Below are positions 44,822 to 53,582 of a stretch of 64,000 bases of DNA, piece by piece. The position numbers and the translations under genes were made by a program. The notes beneath the pieces were generated by a model. It was not told the origin of the DNA, searched no databases, and saw only the letters and a program-made list of their open reading frames with translations. Source of the DNA: Bog-473 sp049513455 (lineage in GTDB: Bacteria > Actinomycetota > Acidimicrobiia > Acidimicrobiales > RAAP-2); NCBI GenBank assembly GCA_049513455.1, contig JBEKWB010000001.1, positions 1-64,000 of the forward strand, read 5' to 3'. Position 1 is the first letter of the stretch; the number at the start of each line of letters is the position of its first letter.

Positions 44822-45820
44822 TCAGCCGATGAGCCCGAGCCCCTGCACGTCGCTGCGCTCACCGAGGAGCTCCTCGGTGGTGACCGCGATCCGCTCCTTG
44901 GCGAAGTCGTCATGGACGAAGCCCTCGGCCACCGACCAGTTGCCCTGGCCGTCGGCCACCACGGGGAAGCCGAACTGCAACCCCTCGGGCGTGCCGTACT
45001 GGCCGGAGCTGGCCACGGCCACCGAGACGCAGTCGCCCGGGGCCGTCTTGGTGCGCAAGGAGACCACGGTGTCGATGGCGGCCGCGGCGGCCGAGGCGGC
45101 CGAGGAGGAGCCGCGGGCCTCGATGATGGCCGCCCCTCGCTTCTGCACCGTCGTGAGGAAGTCGCCCCGCAGCCATTCGTGGTCGGTGATCGCCTCGATG
45201 GCCGGCTTGCCGTTGACCTTGGCGTTGGCGAAGTCGGGGAACTGCGTCGCCGAATGGTTTCCCCAGATGGCCACGTTGGTGACCGCGGCCACCGGTGCCC
45301 CCGCCTTGTGGGCCAGCTGCGCCTTGGCCCGGTTCTCGTCGAGCCGCGTCATGGCGAACCAGCGCTCGGCGGGGACCTCGGGGGCATTGGAGCGGGCGAT
45401 CAGGCAGTTGGTGTTGCAGGGGTTGCCCACCACCAGGATCCGCACGTCGGAGGCGGCGTTCTCCGCGATGGCCCGGCCCTGCGGCTTGAAGATCCCCCCG
45501 TTGACGCTGAGGAGGTCGCCCCGCTCCATACCCGCCTTGCGGGGCACCGAGCCGACGAGCAGCGCCCACGAGGTCCCGTCGAACGCGGTCTTGAGGTCCG
45601 AGGTGGCGACGATGTCGGTCACCAAACCGAACGCGCAGTCGTCGATCTCCATGACCACGCCGTCGAGCACGCCCAGTGCGGGCTCGATCTCGAGCAGGCG
45701 AAGGACGATCGGCTGGTCGGCGCCGAGCAGCTGCCCCGAGGCGATGCGGAAGAGGAGCGAATAGCCGATCTGGCCGGCGGCGCCGGTCACGGTGACATGG
45801 ACGGGGGGCTTTGCGGGCAT
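44822..45820 (-). CDS. mdh: Malate dehydrogenase
   Basis: A 332-residue NAD-dependent enzyme of the actinobacterial type. It has the Rossmann start VHVTVTGAAGQIGYSLLFRI, VVGNPCNTNCLIA, the loop AMTRLDENRAKAQLA (substrate Arg) and active-site His in IWGNHSATQFPDF. It oxidises malate to oxaloacetate in the TCA cycle. The ATG has AAGGAA 8 nt upstream. It lies 88 bp after metF on the same strand and is convergent with the acyl-CoA dehydrogenase gene; that 48-bp gap is unusually AT-rich (repeated TTATA) for this window. Confidence 0.96.
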   Translation of the reverse strand: MPAKPPVHVTVTGAAGQIGYSLLFRIASGQLLGADQPIVLRLLEIEPALGVLDGVVMEIDDCAFGLVTDIVATSDLKTAFDGTSWALLVGSVPRKAGMERGDLLSVNGGIFKPQGRAIAENAASDVRILVVGNPCNTNCLIARSNAPEVPAERWFAMTRLDENRAKAQLAHKAGAPVAAVTNVAIWGNHSATQFPDFANAKVNGKPAIEAITDHEWLRGDFLTTVQKRGAAIIEARGSSSAASAAAAAIDTVVSLRTKTAPGDCVSVAVASSGQYGTPEGLQFGFPVVADGQGNWSVAEGFVHDDFAKERIAVTTEELLGERSDVQGLGLIG

Positions 45821-45908
45821 GGCGGGGGTTCCTTTCTCAGGGCCGCATTCGGCCGCGTGCGATGCTAGGGGGTGGGGTGACGGGATCCCAATCGGGCCGG
45901 TGCCGCGC

Positions 45909-46787
45909 TCAGCCGGTGGCGGCCAGCGCAGGACCCAATCCGAGCGCGGCGTAGATCTCCCGGGTCGCGCTCGAGGTGTTGAAGGTGTAGAAGTGCAGTC
46001 CCGGCACGCCGAGCCCGAGCAGCTCCGCACAGAGCTCGGTGGCCAGCTGCACACCTTCACGGCGCACGGCGTCCGCCCCGCCCGTCTCGTGGACCGCGTG
46101 CAGCCGCGCCTGCATCCAATCCGGCGCGGGCGCTCCCATGGCGCCCAGGCGTCCCAGGGTGCGCAACGAGGTCACGGGCAGGATGCCCGGGAGGACCGGG
46201 GTACGGACCCGGCGGGCCTCGAGGTCGCGCACGAGCCCCTGGTACTCGGAGGCCTCGAAGAAGAACTGGGTGACGCCGAAGTCCGCCAGCTCGAGTTTGG
46301 CGGCAAGGAAGTCCCGGTCGCTCCCCTTGCTGGTGGAGCGGGGGTGCCCGGCCGGGTGGGCGGCCACGCCGACCGAGAAGCCGCCGATGGCGCGCGCCAG
46401 CTCCACCAGTTCGCTGGCGTAGGCCAACTCACCGGGCCCGGCATCGGGATCTGCCGGAGGGTCGCCGCCGAGCGCCATGAGGTTCTCGACGCCGGCCTTG
46501 CGCAACGAGACGAGGATTTCGGCCAGCTCCAGCCGGGTGTGCGCCACGCAGATGAGATGCGCCATCGGGTTGAGCGACGTCGTGTGCAACATACCGCTCA
46601 CCAGATCGAACGTGCGCTGCCGGGACGCCGCGCCGCCCCGGTAGGTCACCGAGACGAAGGAGGGGCTGAGGGGCTGGAGCTCGCTGATGGTGCGGGCGAG
46701 GGTGGCGAGCTCGGCGTCGTTCGTCGGGGGGAAGAACTCGAAGGAGTACGTCTGCCCCACCGCGAGCAGGTCGGCTATCCGCGTCAC
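45909..46787 (-). CDS. metF: 5,10-methylenetetrahydrofolate reductase
   Basis: A 292-residue MetF. It starts with TYSFEFFPPTNDAELATLAR, has SVTYRGGAASRQRT, NLMALGGDPPADPD and FGVTQFFFEASEYQGLVRDL. It reduces CH2-THF to methyl-THF using a flavin, feeding methionine synthesis. The GTG start overlaps the cupin stop (GTGA). It is the last folate-related gene of the run that begins with purN. Confidence 0.94.
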   Translation of the reverse strand: MTRIADLLAVGQTYSFEFFPPTNDAELATLARTISELQPLSPSFVSVTYRGGAASRQRTFDLVSGMLHTTSLNPMAHLICVAHTRLELAEILVSLRKAGVENLMALGGDPPADPDAGPGELAYASELVELARAIGGFSVGVAAHPAGHPRSTSKGSDRDFLAAKLELADFGVTQFFFEASEYQGLVRDLEARRVRTPVLPGILPVTSLRTLGRLGAMGAPAPDWMQARLHAVHETGGADAVRREGVQLATELCAELLGLGVPGLHFYTFNTSSATREIYAALGLGPALAATG

Positions 46788-47155
46788 GCGGGACTCCCCT
46801 CGTCGGCCCGGCCGAAGTCGTCTTCGAGCCGGACGATGTCGTCCTCGCCGAAATAGGTCCCGCGTTGCACCTCAATGAAGACCAAGTCGGCGGCACCGTC
46901 GTTGGCCACCCGGTGGGCGGCACCCGTGGGGATGTCAATGGCCTGCCCGGGCGACAGGGTGGTGACGCTGCCGTTCAGGGTCACCTGCGCCTCGCCCGAG
47001 ACGAAGAACCAGTGCTCGGCCCGCTTGGCATGGCGCTGGTAGCTCAGCCGCTTGCCCGGGCGCACGACGATGCGCTTGACCTTGTGGTCGGGGGCGTCGT
47101 CGCTCAGGACCGTGTAGGTGCCCCACGGGCGCTCGGCGGACTCTCCGTCGGTCAT
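46784..47155 (-). CDS. Mannose-6-phosphate isomerase type II-like cupin
   Basis: A 123-residue protein equal to the C-terminal cupin of ManC/AlgA-type bifunctional enzymes: RPWGTYTVLSDDAPDHKVKR, SYQRHAKRAEHWFFVSGEAQ (metal His/Glu) and AIDIPTGAAHRVAN. Standing alone, it could isomerise a sugar phosphate or merely bind one. The ATG has GGGAGG upstream. It sits between folD (28 bp) and metF (overlap), an odd place for a sugar enzyme. Confidence 0.85.
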   Translation of the reverse strand: MTDGESAERPWGTYTVLSDDAPDHKVKRIVVRPGKRLSYQRHAKRAEHWFFVSGEAQVTLNGSVTTLSPGQAIDIPTGAAHRVANDGAADLVFIEVQRGTYFGEDDIVRLEDDFGRADEGSPA

Positions 47156-47183
47156 CGTGCCTCCCGGGCGGGGTTCGTCGGCA

Positions 47184-48038
47184 TCACGCGGCCCGCTCGG
47201 CCGCCCGGACGGCGTTGCGCAACAGCATGGCGCGGGTCATGGGGCCGACTCCCCCCAGGCGGGGCGTGAGCCACCCGGCCACCTCGGCCACATCCTCGTC
47301 GACGTCGGAGAGCAGCTTCCTCCCCTCCCAGCTGGTCCCGGCCCCGACCACCGCCGCCCCCGGCTTGATCATGTCGCGGGTCACCAGGCCGGCCCGCCCG
47401 GCCGCCGCCACCACCACGTCGGCCGTGCGCACGATGGCGGCCAGGTCGTCCACCCCGGTGTGCACGACGGTCACCGCGGCGTTGCAGCCCGGGCGCTTGG
47501 CCGCCAAGAGAAGCGAGAGCGGGCGACCGATGGTCAGGCCCCGCCCGATGATCACCACATGGCGACCTTCCACGGGTACATCGTAGGCGGCCAGGAGCTC
47601 GACGATTCCCGCCGGGGTACAGGGCAGCGGCCCCGGGGCCCCCATCACCAGCCGCCCGAGGTTGAGGGGGTGCAGGCCGTCCACGTCCTTGGAGGGGTCG
47701 ACGGCCAGCAGGACCCGCTCCTCGTCCAGTCCATCGGGCAGGGGAAGTTGCACGAGGTAGGCGTGCACCCTGGGGTCGGCGTTGAAGCGCCGGACCACCT
47801 CTTCGACCTCGGCCTGCGTGGCGGTTTCCGGCAGCTGCTCCCCCACCGACACCATGCCCACTTCGGCGCAGTCGGCGTGCTTCATGGCCACGTAGCGCTC
47901 GCTCGGGCCGTCGGATCCGACCAGGACGGTGCCCAGCCCCACGTGGATCCCCTCGTGAGCCAGCCGCGCCACCCGGTCGGCCACCTCGGCCCGCACCCGG
48001 GCCGCCACCGCCTCGCCGTCGAGCGGGATCGCCGCCAT
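47184..48038 (-). CDS. folD: Bifunctional methylenetetrahydrofolate dehydrogenase/cyclohydrolase
   Basis: A 284-residue FolD. Motifs are AMKHADCAEVGM (the Y-x3-K helix: RYVAMKHADC, with catalytic Lys), YLVQLPLPDGLDEERVL (PLP motif), HVVIIGRGLTIGRPLSLLL (NADP loop) and PRLGGVGPMTRAMLL. It interconverts CH2-THF and 10-formyl-THF, the donor used by PurN and PurH encoded just upstream. Start and purH stop share position 48038. Confidence 0.95.
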   Translation of the reverse strand: MAAIPLDGEAVAARVRAEVADRVARLAHEGIHVGLGTVLVGSDGPSERYVAMKHADCAEVGMVSVGEQLPETATQAEVEEVVRRFNADPRVHAYLVQLPLPDGLDEERVLLAVDPSKDVDGLHPLNLGRLVMGAPGPLPCTPAGIVELLAAYDVPVEGRHVVIIGRGLTIGRPLSLLLAAKRPGCNAAVTVVHTGVDDLAAIVRTADVVVAAAGRAGLVTRDMIKPGAAVVGAGTSWEGRKLLSDVDEDVAEVAGWLTPRLGGVGPMTRAMLLRNAVRAAERAA

Positions 48039-49591
48039 CAGTGCCGGAAGTGCCGCTCGCCGGTGACCACCATGGCCAAACCCGCCTCGTCGGCGGCCGC
48101 GATCACCTCGCCGTCCTTGACCGATCCACCCGGCTGCACGACGGCGGTGACCCCGGCGGCGGCCAGGACGAGCAGGCCGTCGGGGAACGGGAAGAAGGCG
48201 TCGCTCGCCCCCGCGCCGCCCTTGGCCGCCTCCCCGGCCTTGCGCACGGCGATCTCCGCGGCCACCACGCGTGACTGCTGGCCCGCGCCCACCCCCACCG
48301 CCTGGCCGTTGTTCACGATGGCGATGGCGTTGGAGGTGGTGCGCCCGCACACCCGCCAGGCCAGCACCAGGTCGCCCCACTCGTCCTCGGTCGGCGGGCG
48401 GGTCGTCACCACGGTCCAGTCCGCCCGCGGCACGACGAACTCGTCGATGTCCTGCACCAGCACGCTCGAACCCAGGCTGCGCAGCTGGCGCACGGCCTTC
48501 TCGGGCGCCGGCCCCGACAGCAGGCGGGTGGCCTTGCGCCGCGCGGTCAGCTTCTCCAGCGCGGCGGGCTCGTAGGACGAGGCGATGACCACGTCGGCCT
48601 GCGGCCCGGCGGCGATGGCGTCGGCCAGCCCCTCGGTCACCACCCCGCCGATGGCCACCACACCGCCGAAGGCCGATTGCACGTCGCACTCGAGCGCCCG
48701 CTCGTAGGCGGTGACCAGGCTGTCGGCGACGGCGGCCCCGCACGGATTGGCGTGCTTGATGATGGCCACCGCCGGCTTGCCGGCATCGCCCGCCAGTTCG
48801 TGCACCAACCGCCAGGCGGCGTCGCCGTCGAACAGGTTGAGATAGGAAAGCTCCTTGCCGCCGTACTGGTGCACCTCGTCCCACCAGCTCGACGCACCCG
48901 CCGTGCGGTAGCGCGCCCCGCGCTGGTGCGGATTCTCGCCGTAGCGGAGCAGGCCCGTCCGCTCCAAGGTGAGGTGGAGCGTCGGGGCCAGCACGTCACC
49001 GAGCGCCTCCTCGGCCGCGTCGGCCCCTTCGACGGGCGCCGGGCCACCGGCATCGAGCCAGGCCACGATGGCCGCGTCGTAGGCCGCGGTGTGGGCGAAG
49101 GCGGCGCGGGCGAGACGGCGCCGGGTGGCGTCGGAGAGCGAGCCCGAGCGGCGGAGCTCGTCGAGCACCAGCGGGTAGTCGCCGGGCGAGGTGACGATGC
49201 CCACGTAGGCGTGGTTCTTGGCCGCCCCGCGCACCATGGACGGGCCGCCGATGTCGATCAGCTCGATGGAGGGGTCGGACGAGAACGGGTACAGGTTGCT
49301 GACCACCAGGTCGATCGGCTCGATCCCCTGGGCCTCGAGGTCGGCCAGGTGGCTCGGCTCGTCCCGGTCGGCCAGGATCCCCCCGTGGATTTTGGGGTGC
49401 AGCGTCTTGACCCGGCCGCCCAACATTTCGGGGGAGCCGGTGACGTCGGCCACCGAGAGGTGGGCGATCCCGGCGCCGGCCAGCGCGGCGGCGGTGTTGC
49501 CGCTGGCCACCAGCTCCCACCCCAGCTCGGACAGGCCCTGGGCCAGCTCGACCAGGCCCTCCTTGTCATAGACCGACAGCAACGCCCTCAC
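48038..49591 (-). CDS. purH: AICAR formyltransferase / IMP cyclohydrolase
   Basis: A 517-residue PurH. The N-terminal IMP cyclohydrolase (MGS-like) domain covers ~1-150 (RALLSVYDKEGLVELAQGL, IDIGGPSMVRGAAKNH), and AICAR formyltransferase the rest (VAIIKHANPCGAAVADS, with catalytic Lys and His). It carries out the last two steps to IMP. The GTG overlaps the purN stop (GTGA). The end of the protein contains the usual SVKDGEVIAAADEAG motif. Confidence 0.96.
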   Translation of the reverse strand: MRALLSVYDKEGLVELAQGLSELGWELVASGNTAAALAGAGIAHLSVADVTGSPEMLGGRVKTLHPKIHGGILADRDEPSHLADLEAQGIEPIDLVVSNLYPFSSDPSIELIDIGGPSMVRGAAKNHAYVGIVTSPGDYPLVLDELRRSGSLSDATRRRLARAAFAHTAAYDAAIVAWLDAGGPAPVEGADAAEEALGDVLAPTLHLTLERTGLLRYGENPHQRGARYRTAGASSWWDEVHQYGGKELSYLNLFDGDAAWRLVHELAGDAGKPAVAIIKHANPCGAAVADSLVTAYERALECDVQSAFGGVVAIGGVVTEGLADAIAAGPQADVVIASSYEPAALEKLTARRKATRLLSGPAPEKAVRQLRSLGSSVLVQDIDEFVVPRADWTVVTTRPPTEDEWGDLVLAWRVCGRTTSNAIAIVNNGQAVGVGAGQQSRVVAAEIAVRKAGEAAKGGAGASDAFFPFPDGLLVLAAAGVTAVVQPGGSVKDGEVIAAADEAGLAMVVTGERHFRH

Positions 49592-50244
49592 GTGGTCATC
49601 TCCTCACTGCTGATGCGCGCCGGCGGCGCGACCTGCGGCCGCGCGCCGGATGGCGCGGGTGGGTAAATAGAACGTCCGGCCTCGAGCTCGCCGAGTGCCC
49701 AGCCGATGGTGGCCGGGTACAGGGCGCGCTCGGCCACTTTTATCCGTTCGTGCAGGGTCTCCTCGGTGTCGCCGGCCAGGACCGGGACCACTTCTTGGGC
49801 CAGGATCGGCCCGGCGTCCATCTCCAACGTGGCCAGGTGCACCGTGCAGCCCGTCTTCTCCACGCCGGCCTCGAGGGCGTCGCGCACGCCGTGCCAACCG
49901 GGAAAGGCCGGGAGCAGGGCGGGATGAGTGTTCAGGATGCGACCGGGGAAGGCATCGTGCACCGTCTCGGTCAGCACGGTGCCGAATCCGGCCATGGCCA
50001 CCAGGTCGACCTGATGGGCCACCAGGGTCGCGGTCACCGTGGCCGTGTAGCCCTGGCGATCGAAGGCGGGGCCGAAACCGCCGTATCCCTTGCGATCGAT
50101 CAGTTCGGCGGCCGCGCCGTGCGTGCGCGCCAGGCTCAGCGCGGCACAGGGACGATCGGCAATGACGGTGGTCACGGGGAGCCCGGCGTCGAACATGGCT
50201 TGGAGGATCGTCCCGCTCCCCGAGACCAGGACACCAAGGCGCAC
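49588..50244 (-). CDS. purN: Phosphoribosylglycinamide formyltransferase
   Basis: A 218-residue GART. Motifs are LGVLVSGSGTILQAM (phosphate loop; the canonical GSNLQA has become GTILQA), NTHPALLPAFPGWHG (catalytic Asn and His) and LEMDAGPILAQE (catalytic Asp). It formylates GAR with 10-formyl-THF. The start is GTG. It is first in the purN-purH-folD-cupin-metF run. Confidence 0.95.
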   Translation of the reverse strand: MRLGVLVSGSGTILQAMFDAGLPVTTVIADRPCAALSLARTHGAAAELIDRKGYGGFGPAFDRQGYTATVTATLVAHQVDLVAMAGFGTVLTETVHDAFPGRILNTHPALLPAFPGWHGVRDALEAGVEKTGCTVHLATLEMDAGPILAQEVVPVLAGDTEETLHERIKVAERALYPATIGWALGELEAGRSIYPPAPSGARPQVAPPARISSEEMTT

Positions 50245-50383
50245 GAGGTCACGCTACCAATCGCGGCGGAGGTGCCTCTCCCGCTCACCTGCCCGCAGTC
50301 AGGTCGTCAGTCGGCCCCACGGTCAGCGGGTCGTCAGCGACCGGCGCGCCGGGCGGCCCTCCCGCACGGTGGTCGGCTGGACT

Positions 50384-52219
50384 TCAGGCCGGGGAGCCGT
50401 AGAACTTGGCGTTCCCGTAGGTGAAGATGCCACCGTCGGAGGCGGCCAACAGATAGCCGGTTCCGCTGGGGGTCGCCGCCATGCTCACGATGGGGGCGTT
50501 CAGCGCCAGGCTGCCGGCGGAGCCATAGAACTGGGCGCTTCCGAAGGTGAAGACGCCACCGTCGGACGCGACAAGCCAGTAGCCGGCTCCGCTGGGGTTG
50601 GCCGTCATGCCCACGATCGGCGCGTTCAGGTGGAGGCCGCCGGTCGAGCCTTCGAAGGTGGCGTCGCCGAAGCTGAAGATGCCCCCGTCGCGGGCCACCA
50701 GCCAGTACCCGGCACCGCTCGGGGACACCGCGATCCCCACGACGGGGGCGTTGAGATGGAGGGCGCCGGTCGAGCCGTAGAAGCGGGCGTCACCGAAGCT
50801 GAAGATGCCGCCGTCGGACGCCACCAGCCAGTACCCGTCGCCATCGGGCGTCGAAGCCATACCCACGATGGGCGCGTTCAGGTGGAGGGCGCCGGTCGAG
50901 CCGTAGAACTTCGCGCCGCCGAAGGTGAAGATCCCCCCGTCGGACGCCACCAGCCAGTAGCCCCCTCCATCGGGGGTGGGCGTCATGCCCACCATGGGCG
51001 CGTTGAGATGCATGGCACCGGTCGATCCGTAGAATTTCGCATCCCCGTAGCTGAAGATGCCGCCGTCGGAGGCCGAGACCCAGTAGCCCTGGTTCCCGGC
51101 GTCGGCCACCCCGACCGCCGGGAAGCTGAGGCCGGTGCCGGCGTCGAAGGCGACGGGCGTCACGAAGAGCCGGCGGGCGCCGCCGCACGAGTAGCTGGTG
51201 CAGCCGGCGGTCCACGCCGCGTAGTCGAGCCAGTCGTTACCCGACGCGTCCTGGAACCATGACCCCCCGCCGGGGCCCGCGACCGCGCCGTACGACGACA
51301 GGATCGGACTGGGGTCGGTCTGGGTGCACGGGCCGATGGGGGTGGTGCAGACGCCATAGCCCTCCGCGTAGTCCGCCGAGGTATAGACGCCCCCGCTGAA
51401 CAGGAGGTCGAACTGCCCGTTTACGGGGAGGATGGAGGGGTCCTCCACAGTGGCCTCCCACGGGAATGCGGCGGTGTTGTTGTAGAAGATCTCCGTGGGG
51501 GCGCTGCCCGGATAGAACCCGGTCCCTGTGCTGTTGAGCTCCTCGGACCAGATGCGGGCCGGCTGCGAGGAGCCCCCGTCGTTGGACTTCCAGACCAACC
51601 AGGGCATGCCGGTGGCCGGATCGACGAAGGGGCTGGGGTCGATGGCCCCGCCCAGGTTGGACTGACAGATGAGGGGCCCGCCGGAGTTGTCGGTGAACGC
51701 GGTGCCCGTCGGGCTGAGGGAGGGGGCGCTAGCCACCGACAGGCAGTCGTACCCGCTGTCGCTGGTGTGGCCGGCCTGGGCGGCGTCGTAGAACATGACC
51801 CAGTGGTTGTCGTAGTTGAAGACGCCCGGCGAGGTCTGGGTGTTCACCGCCTCCCAGGCGGGCGTGGCGGGCAGCGCGGTCGACCCGTAGGTCGTCCCCG
51901 TGTAGCTGCGCCAGCCCGACGCGGGGCTGCCCGTGGTGTCGACGAGCTCCTGAATGTGATTGCCCAGTGCCGTGCCAGTCGTGAAGGCGTAGAACGTCCC
52001 GGCGGACTCGACCACATCGGGGTCACCGGCGTCGCCGTTGAACGCCGGGCCCGCAGGCAGGCTCAACGCCACCGTCGAATGGGGCACGGCCGCGCCGGCA
52101 ACCGGGGTCGAACGCGGCAGCGCCCCGGTACCGCCCAACAGGGCCACCGCAGCCACCGTGGCAAAGAGAGAGAGCGCGAGACCCGCCCGGCGGGCGGCAC
52201 CGTGTCCTCTCATACGCAT
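50384..52219 (-). CDS. Secreted GH43-like protein with C-terminal 42-residue repeats
   Basis: A 611-residue exported protein. An Arg-rich N-terminus and hydrophobic helix (~12-32) end at an AGA-like signal cleavage site. Residues ~55-365 resemble a five-bladed glycoside hydrolase 43 propeller: DAGDPDVVESAGTFYAFTTG (first catalytic Asp), DPSPFVDPATGMPWLVWKSN (second Asp) and WEATVEDPSILPVNGQFDL (Glu). Residues 378-611 are five full and one partial 42-residue repeats of the type GYWLVASDGGIFSFGDAKFY. Start at 52219 or 52213. It may bind or cleave an arabinan/xylan-like polymer at the cell surface. Confidence 0.82.
   Translation of the reverse strand: MRMRGHGAARRAGLALSLFATVAAVALLGGTGALPRSTPVAGAAVPHSTVALSLPAGPAFNGDAGDPDVVESAGTFYAFTTGTALGNHIQELVDTTGSPASGWRSYTGTTYGSTALPATPAWEAVNTQTSPGVFNYDNHWVMFYDAAQAGHTSDSGYDCLSVASAPSLSPTGTAFTDNSGGPLICQSNLGGAIDPSPFVDPATGMPWLVWKSNDGGSSQPARIWSEELNSTGTGFYPGSAPTEIFYNNTAAFPWEATVEDPSILPVNGQFDLLFSGGVYTSADYAEGYGVCTTPIGPCTQTDPSPILSSYGAVAGPGGGSWFQDASGNDWLDYAAWTAGCTSYSCGGARRLFVTPVAFDAGTGLSFPAVGVADAGNQGYWVSASDGGIFSYGDAKFYGSTGAMHLNAPMVGMTPTPDGGGYWLVASDGGIFTFGGAKFYGSTGALHLNAPIVGMASTPDGDGYWLVASDGGIFSFGDARFYGSTGALHLNAPVVGIAVSPSGAGYWLVARDGGIFSFGDATFEGSTGGLHLNAPIVGMTANPSGAGYWLVASDGGVFTFGSAQFYGSAGSLALNAPIVSMAATPSGTGYLLAASDGGIFTYGNAKFYGSPA
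50387..51088 (-). repeat. 126-bp coding repeats (5.6 copies) in the secreted GH43-like gene
   Basis: Each 126-bp unit encodes 42 residues with constant GYW, DGG, FG, FYGSTG and LNAPIVGM positions. Copies diverge at about 15-30% of residues, so they are older duplications, unlike the perfect intergenic repeats. Such repeats probably fold into a beta-propeller or lectin-like fibre. Confidence 0.9.
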
Positions 52220-52634
52220 CCGTTGCCCATACGCATCAGTCGCCCACGCCGTGGGGTCGCAGGCGGCGGCCGAACGTGCGCTCGGCGGTCACCTCCGGCT
52301 CCGGACGGTCGCAGGGGGCGGGGTTGGCATTCATCGGTACAAGAATGTCGACGTAGGCTCTCCAGGCCATCCACTCCAGCCCAACTCCGGCCCAATTTCG
52401 TCCCACAGCCCATGCAGGGACCAGGGGGATTCGGGCCGCGACAGCCGGGGACGGGATTTAGTTGACCGTTTCCATGCTGGGATCATCCCCACTGAGGAGC
52501 GGGGCGCCGCTCACCGTAGCCGCACCCCGGCGGGCGGGCGCAACTCGGACGGTTGACCTGGGCCTCCCGATTGCTGCCACGGGAGTGGCGGCACGGGGCG
52601 GCCAACCGCAGGGCTCGACGGCCGCTCCCGGGGC
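52220..52634. other. 415-bp intergenic region without a gene
   Basis: I find no credible coding sequence here. The region lies between the start of the secreted protein gene and the end of sucD, both on the minus strand. One hairpin stands out at 52572-52593 (TGCTGCCAC-GGGA-GTGGCGGCA; GNRA tetraloop and a U-G pair if read on the + strand, one mismatch on the minus strand). I compared it by eye with cobalamin and cyclic-dinucleotide riboswitches and saw no match. Confidence 0.6.
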
Positions 52635-53525
52635 TCAGCCGAACCCGCGCACGATGGACACGATCATTTCGCCACACTCGGTCGGGTTCTGGGTCACGAA
52701 CGCCCCGGCTGCGGTCAGTGCGTCCATTTTGGCCTGGGCCGTGCCCTGCGAGCCCGAGATGATGGCGCCGGCGTGCCCCATCTTGCGCCCGGGTGGCGCG
52801 GTCACCCCGGCCACGTAGGCCGCCACCGGCTTCGTCACGTGGTTGGCGATGAACTCGGCCGCCCGTTCCTCTTCGGAGCCGCCGATCTCACCGATCATCA
52901 TCACGGCCTTGGTCTCGGGATCGGCTTCGAAGGCGGCCAGGCAGTCGATGAAGTTGGTGCCGGGCACCGGGTCGCCGCCGATGCCGACGCAGGTGGTCTG
53001 CCCGATGCCCTGCTGGGACAACTCGTGCAGGGCCTGGTAGGTGAGCGTGCCCGAGCGGCTCACGATGCCCACCGGGCCCCCGGCCAGGGCGATGTCACCC
53101 GAGGTGATGCCGATGTTGCACTTCCCGGGCGAAATGATCCCGGGGCAGTTCGGCCCGAGGAGCCGGGTGTCGGGGAAGTCGCGCACCAACCGGTTGTAGG
53201 CCAGCGCCTCGTCCTGGGCCGGGATGCCCTCGGTGATGCACACGATGAAGGCGATGCCGGCCTCGGCCGCCTCCACAATGGCATCGGCCGCGCCGCGGGG
53301 CGGCACCGAAATGAACGAGGCCGTCGCCCCGGTCTCCTTCACCGCTTCGGCCACGGAGGAGTACACCGCAATGCCCTCGATCACCTCGCCGCCCCGCTTG
53401 GGGTTGGTGCCACCGACCACCTTGGTGCCGTAGGCCTTGTTGCGCAGGCCGTGGTAGAGACCCTGGCTGGTCGGGCTGATGCCCTGAATGACGACCTTGG
53501 TCGTCTCGTCTACGAAGATGCTCAC
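52635..53525 (-). CDS. sucD: Succinyl-CoA synthetase (ligase) alpha subunit
   Basis: A 296-residue alpha subunit. Motifs are SIFVDETTKVVIQGISPTSQ (CoA-binding N-terminus), ARLLGPNCPGII in the LLGPNCPGIISPGKCNIGI region, VGIVSRSGTLTYQALHEL, and the phosphohistidine loop APPGRKMGHAGAIIS. It forms succinate and ATP or GTP from succinyl-CoA in the TCA cycle. The start is GTG. It lies 57 bp after sucC, across a 16-bp tandem duplication. Confidence 0.96.
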   Translation of the reverse strand: MSIFVDETTKVVIQGISPTSQGLYHGLRNKAYGTKVVGGTNPKRGGEVIEGIAVYSSVAEAVKETGATASFISVPPRGAADAIVEAAEAGIAFIVCITEGIPAQDEALAYNRLVRDFPDTRLLGPNCPGIISPGKCNIGITSGDIALAGGPVGIVSRSGTLTYQALHELSQQGIGQTTCVGIGGDPVPGTNFIDCLAAFEADPETKAVMMIGEIGGSEEERAAEFIANHVTKPVAAYVAGVTAPPGRKMGHAGAIISGSQGTAQAKMDALTAAGAFVTQNPTECGEMIVSIVRGFG

Positions 53526-53544
53526 GTTCTTTCCTCTATTCCCT

Positions 53545-53576
53545 TGAGATCCTGTTGGGCTGAGATTCTGTTGGGC
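53545..53576. repeat. 16-bp tandem duplication between sucC and sucD
   Basis: TGAGATCCTGTTGGGC (53545-53560) is directly followed by TGAGATTCTGTTGGGC (53561-53576); 15 of 16 bases match. It occupies most of the short gap between the two subunit genes. Confidence 0.85.
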
Positions 53577-53582
53577 CCGGAC

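Noticed and set aside
52220..52634. Possible riboswitch or small RNA
   Set aside because: No cobalamin, cyclic-dinucleotide or other class consensus could be matched by eye, and no suitably oriented gene follows on the + strand.
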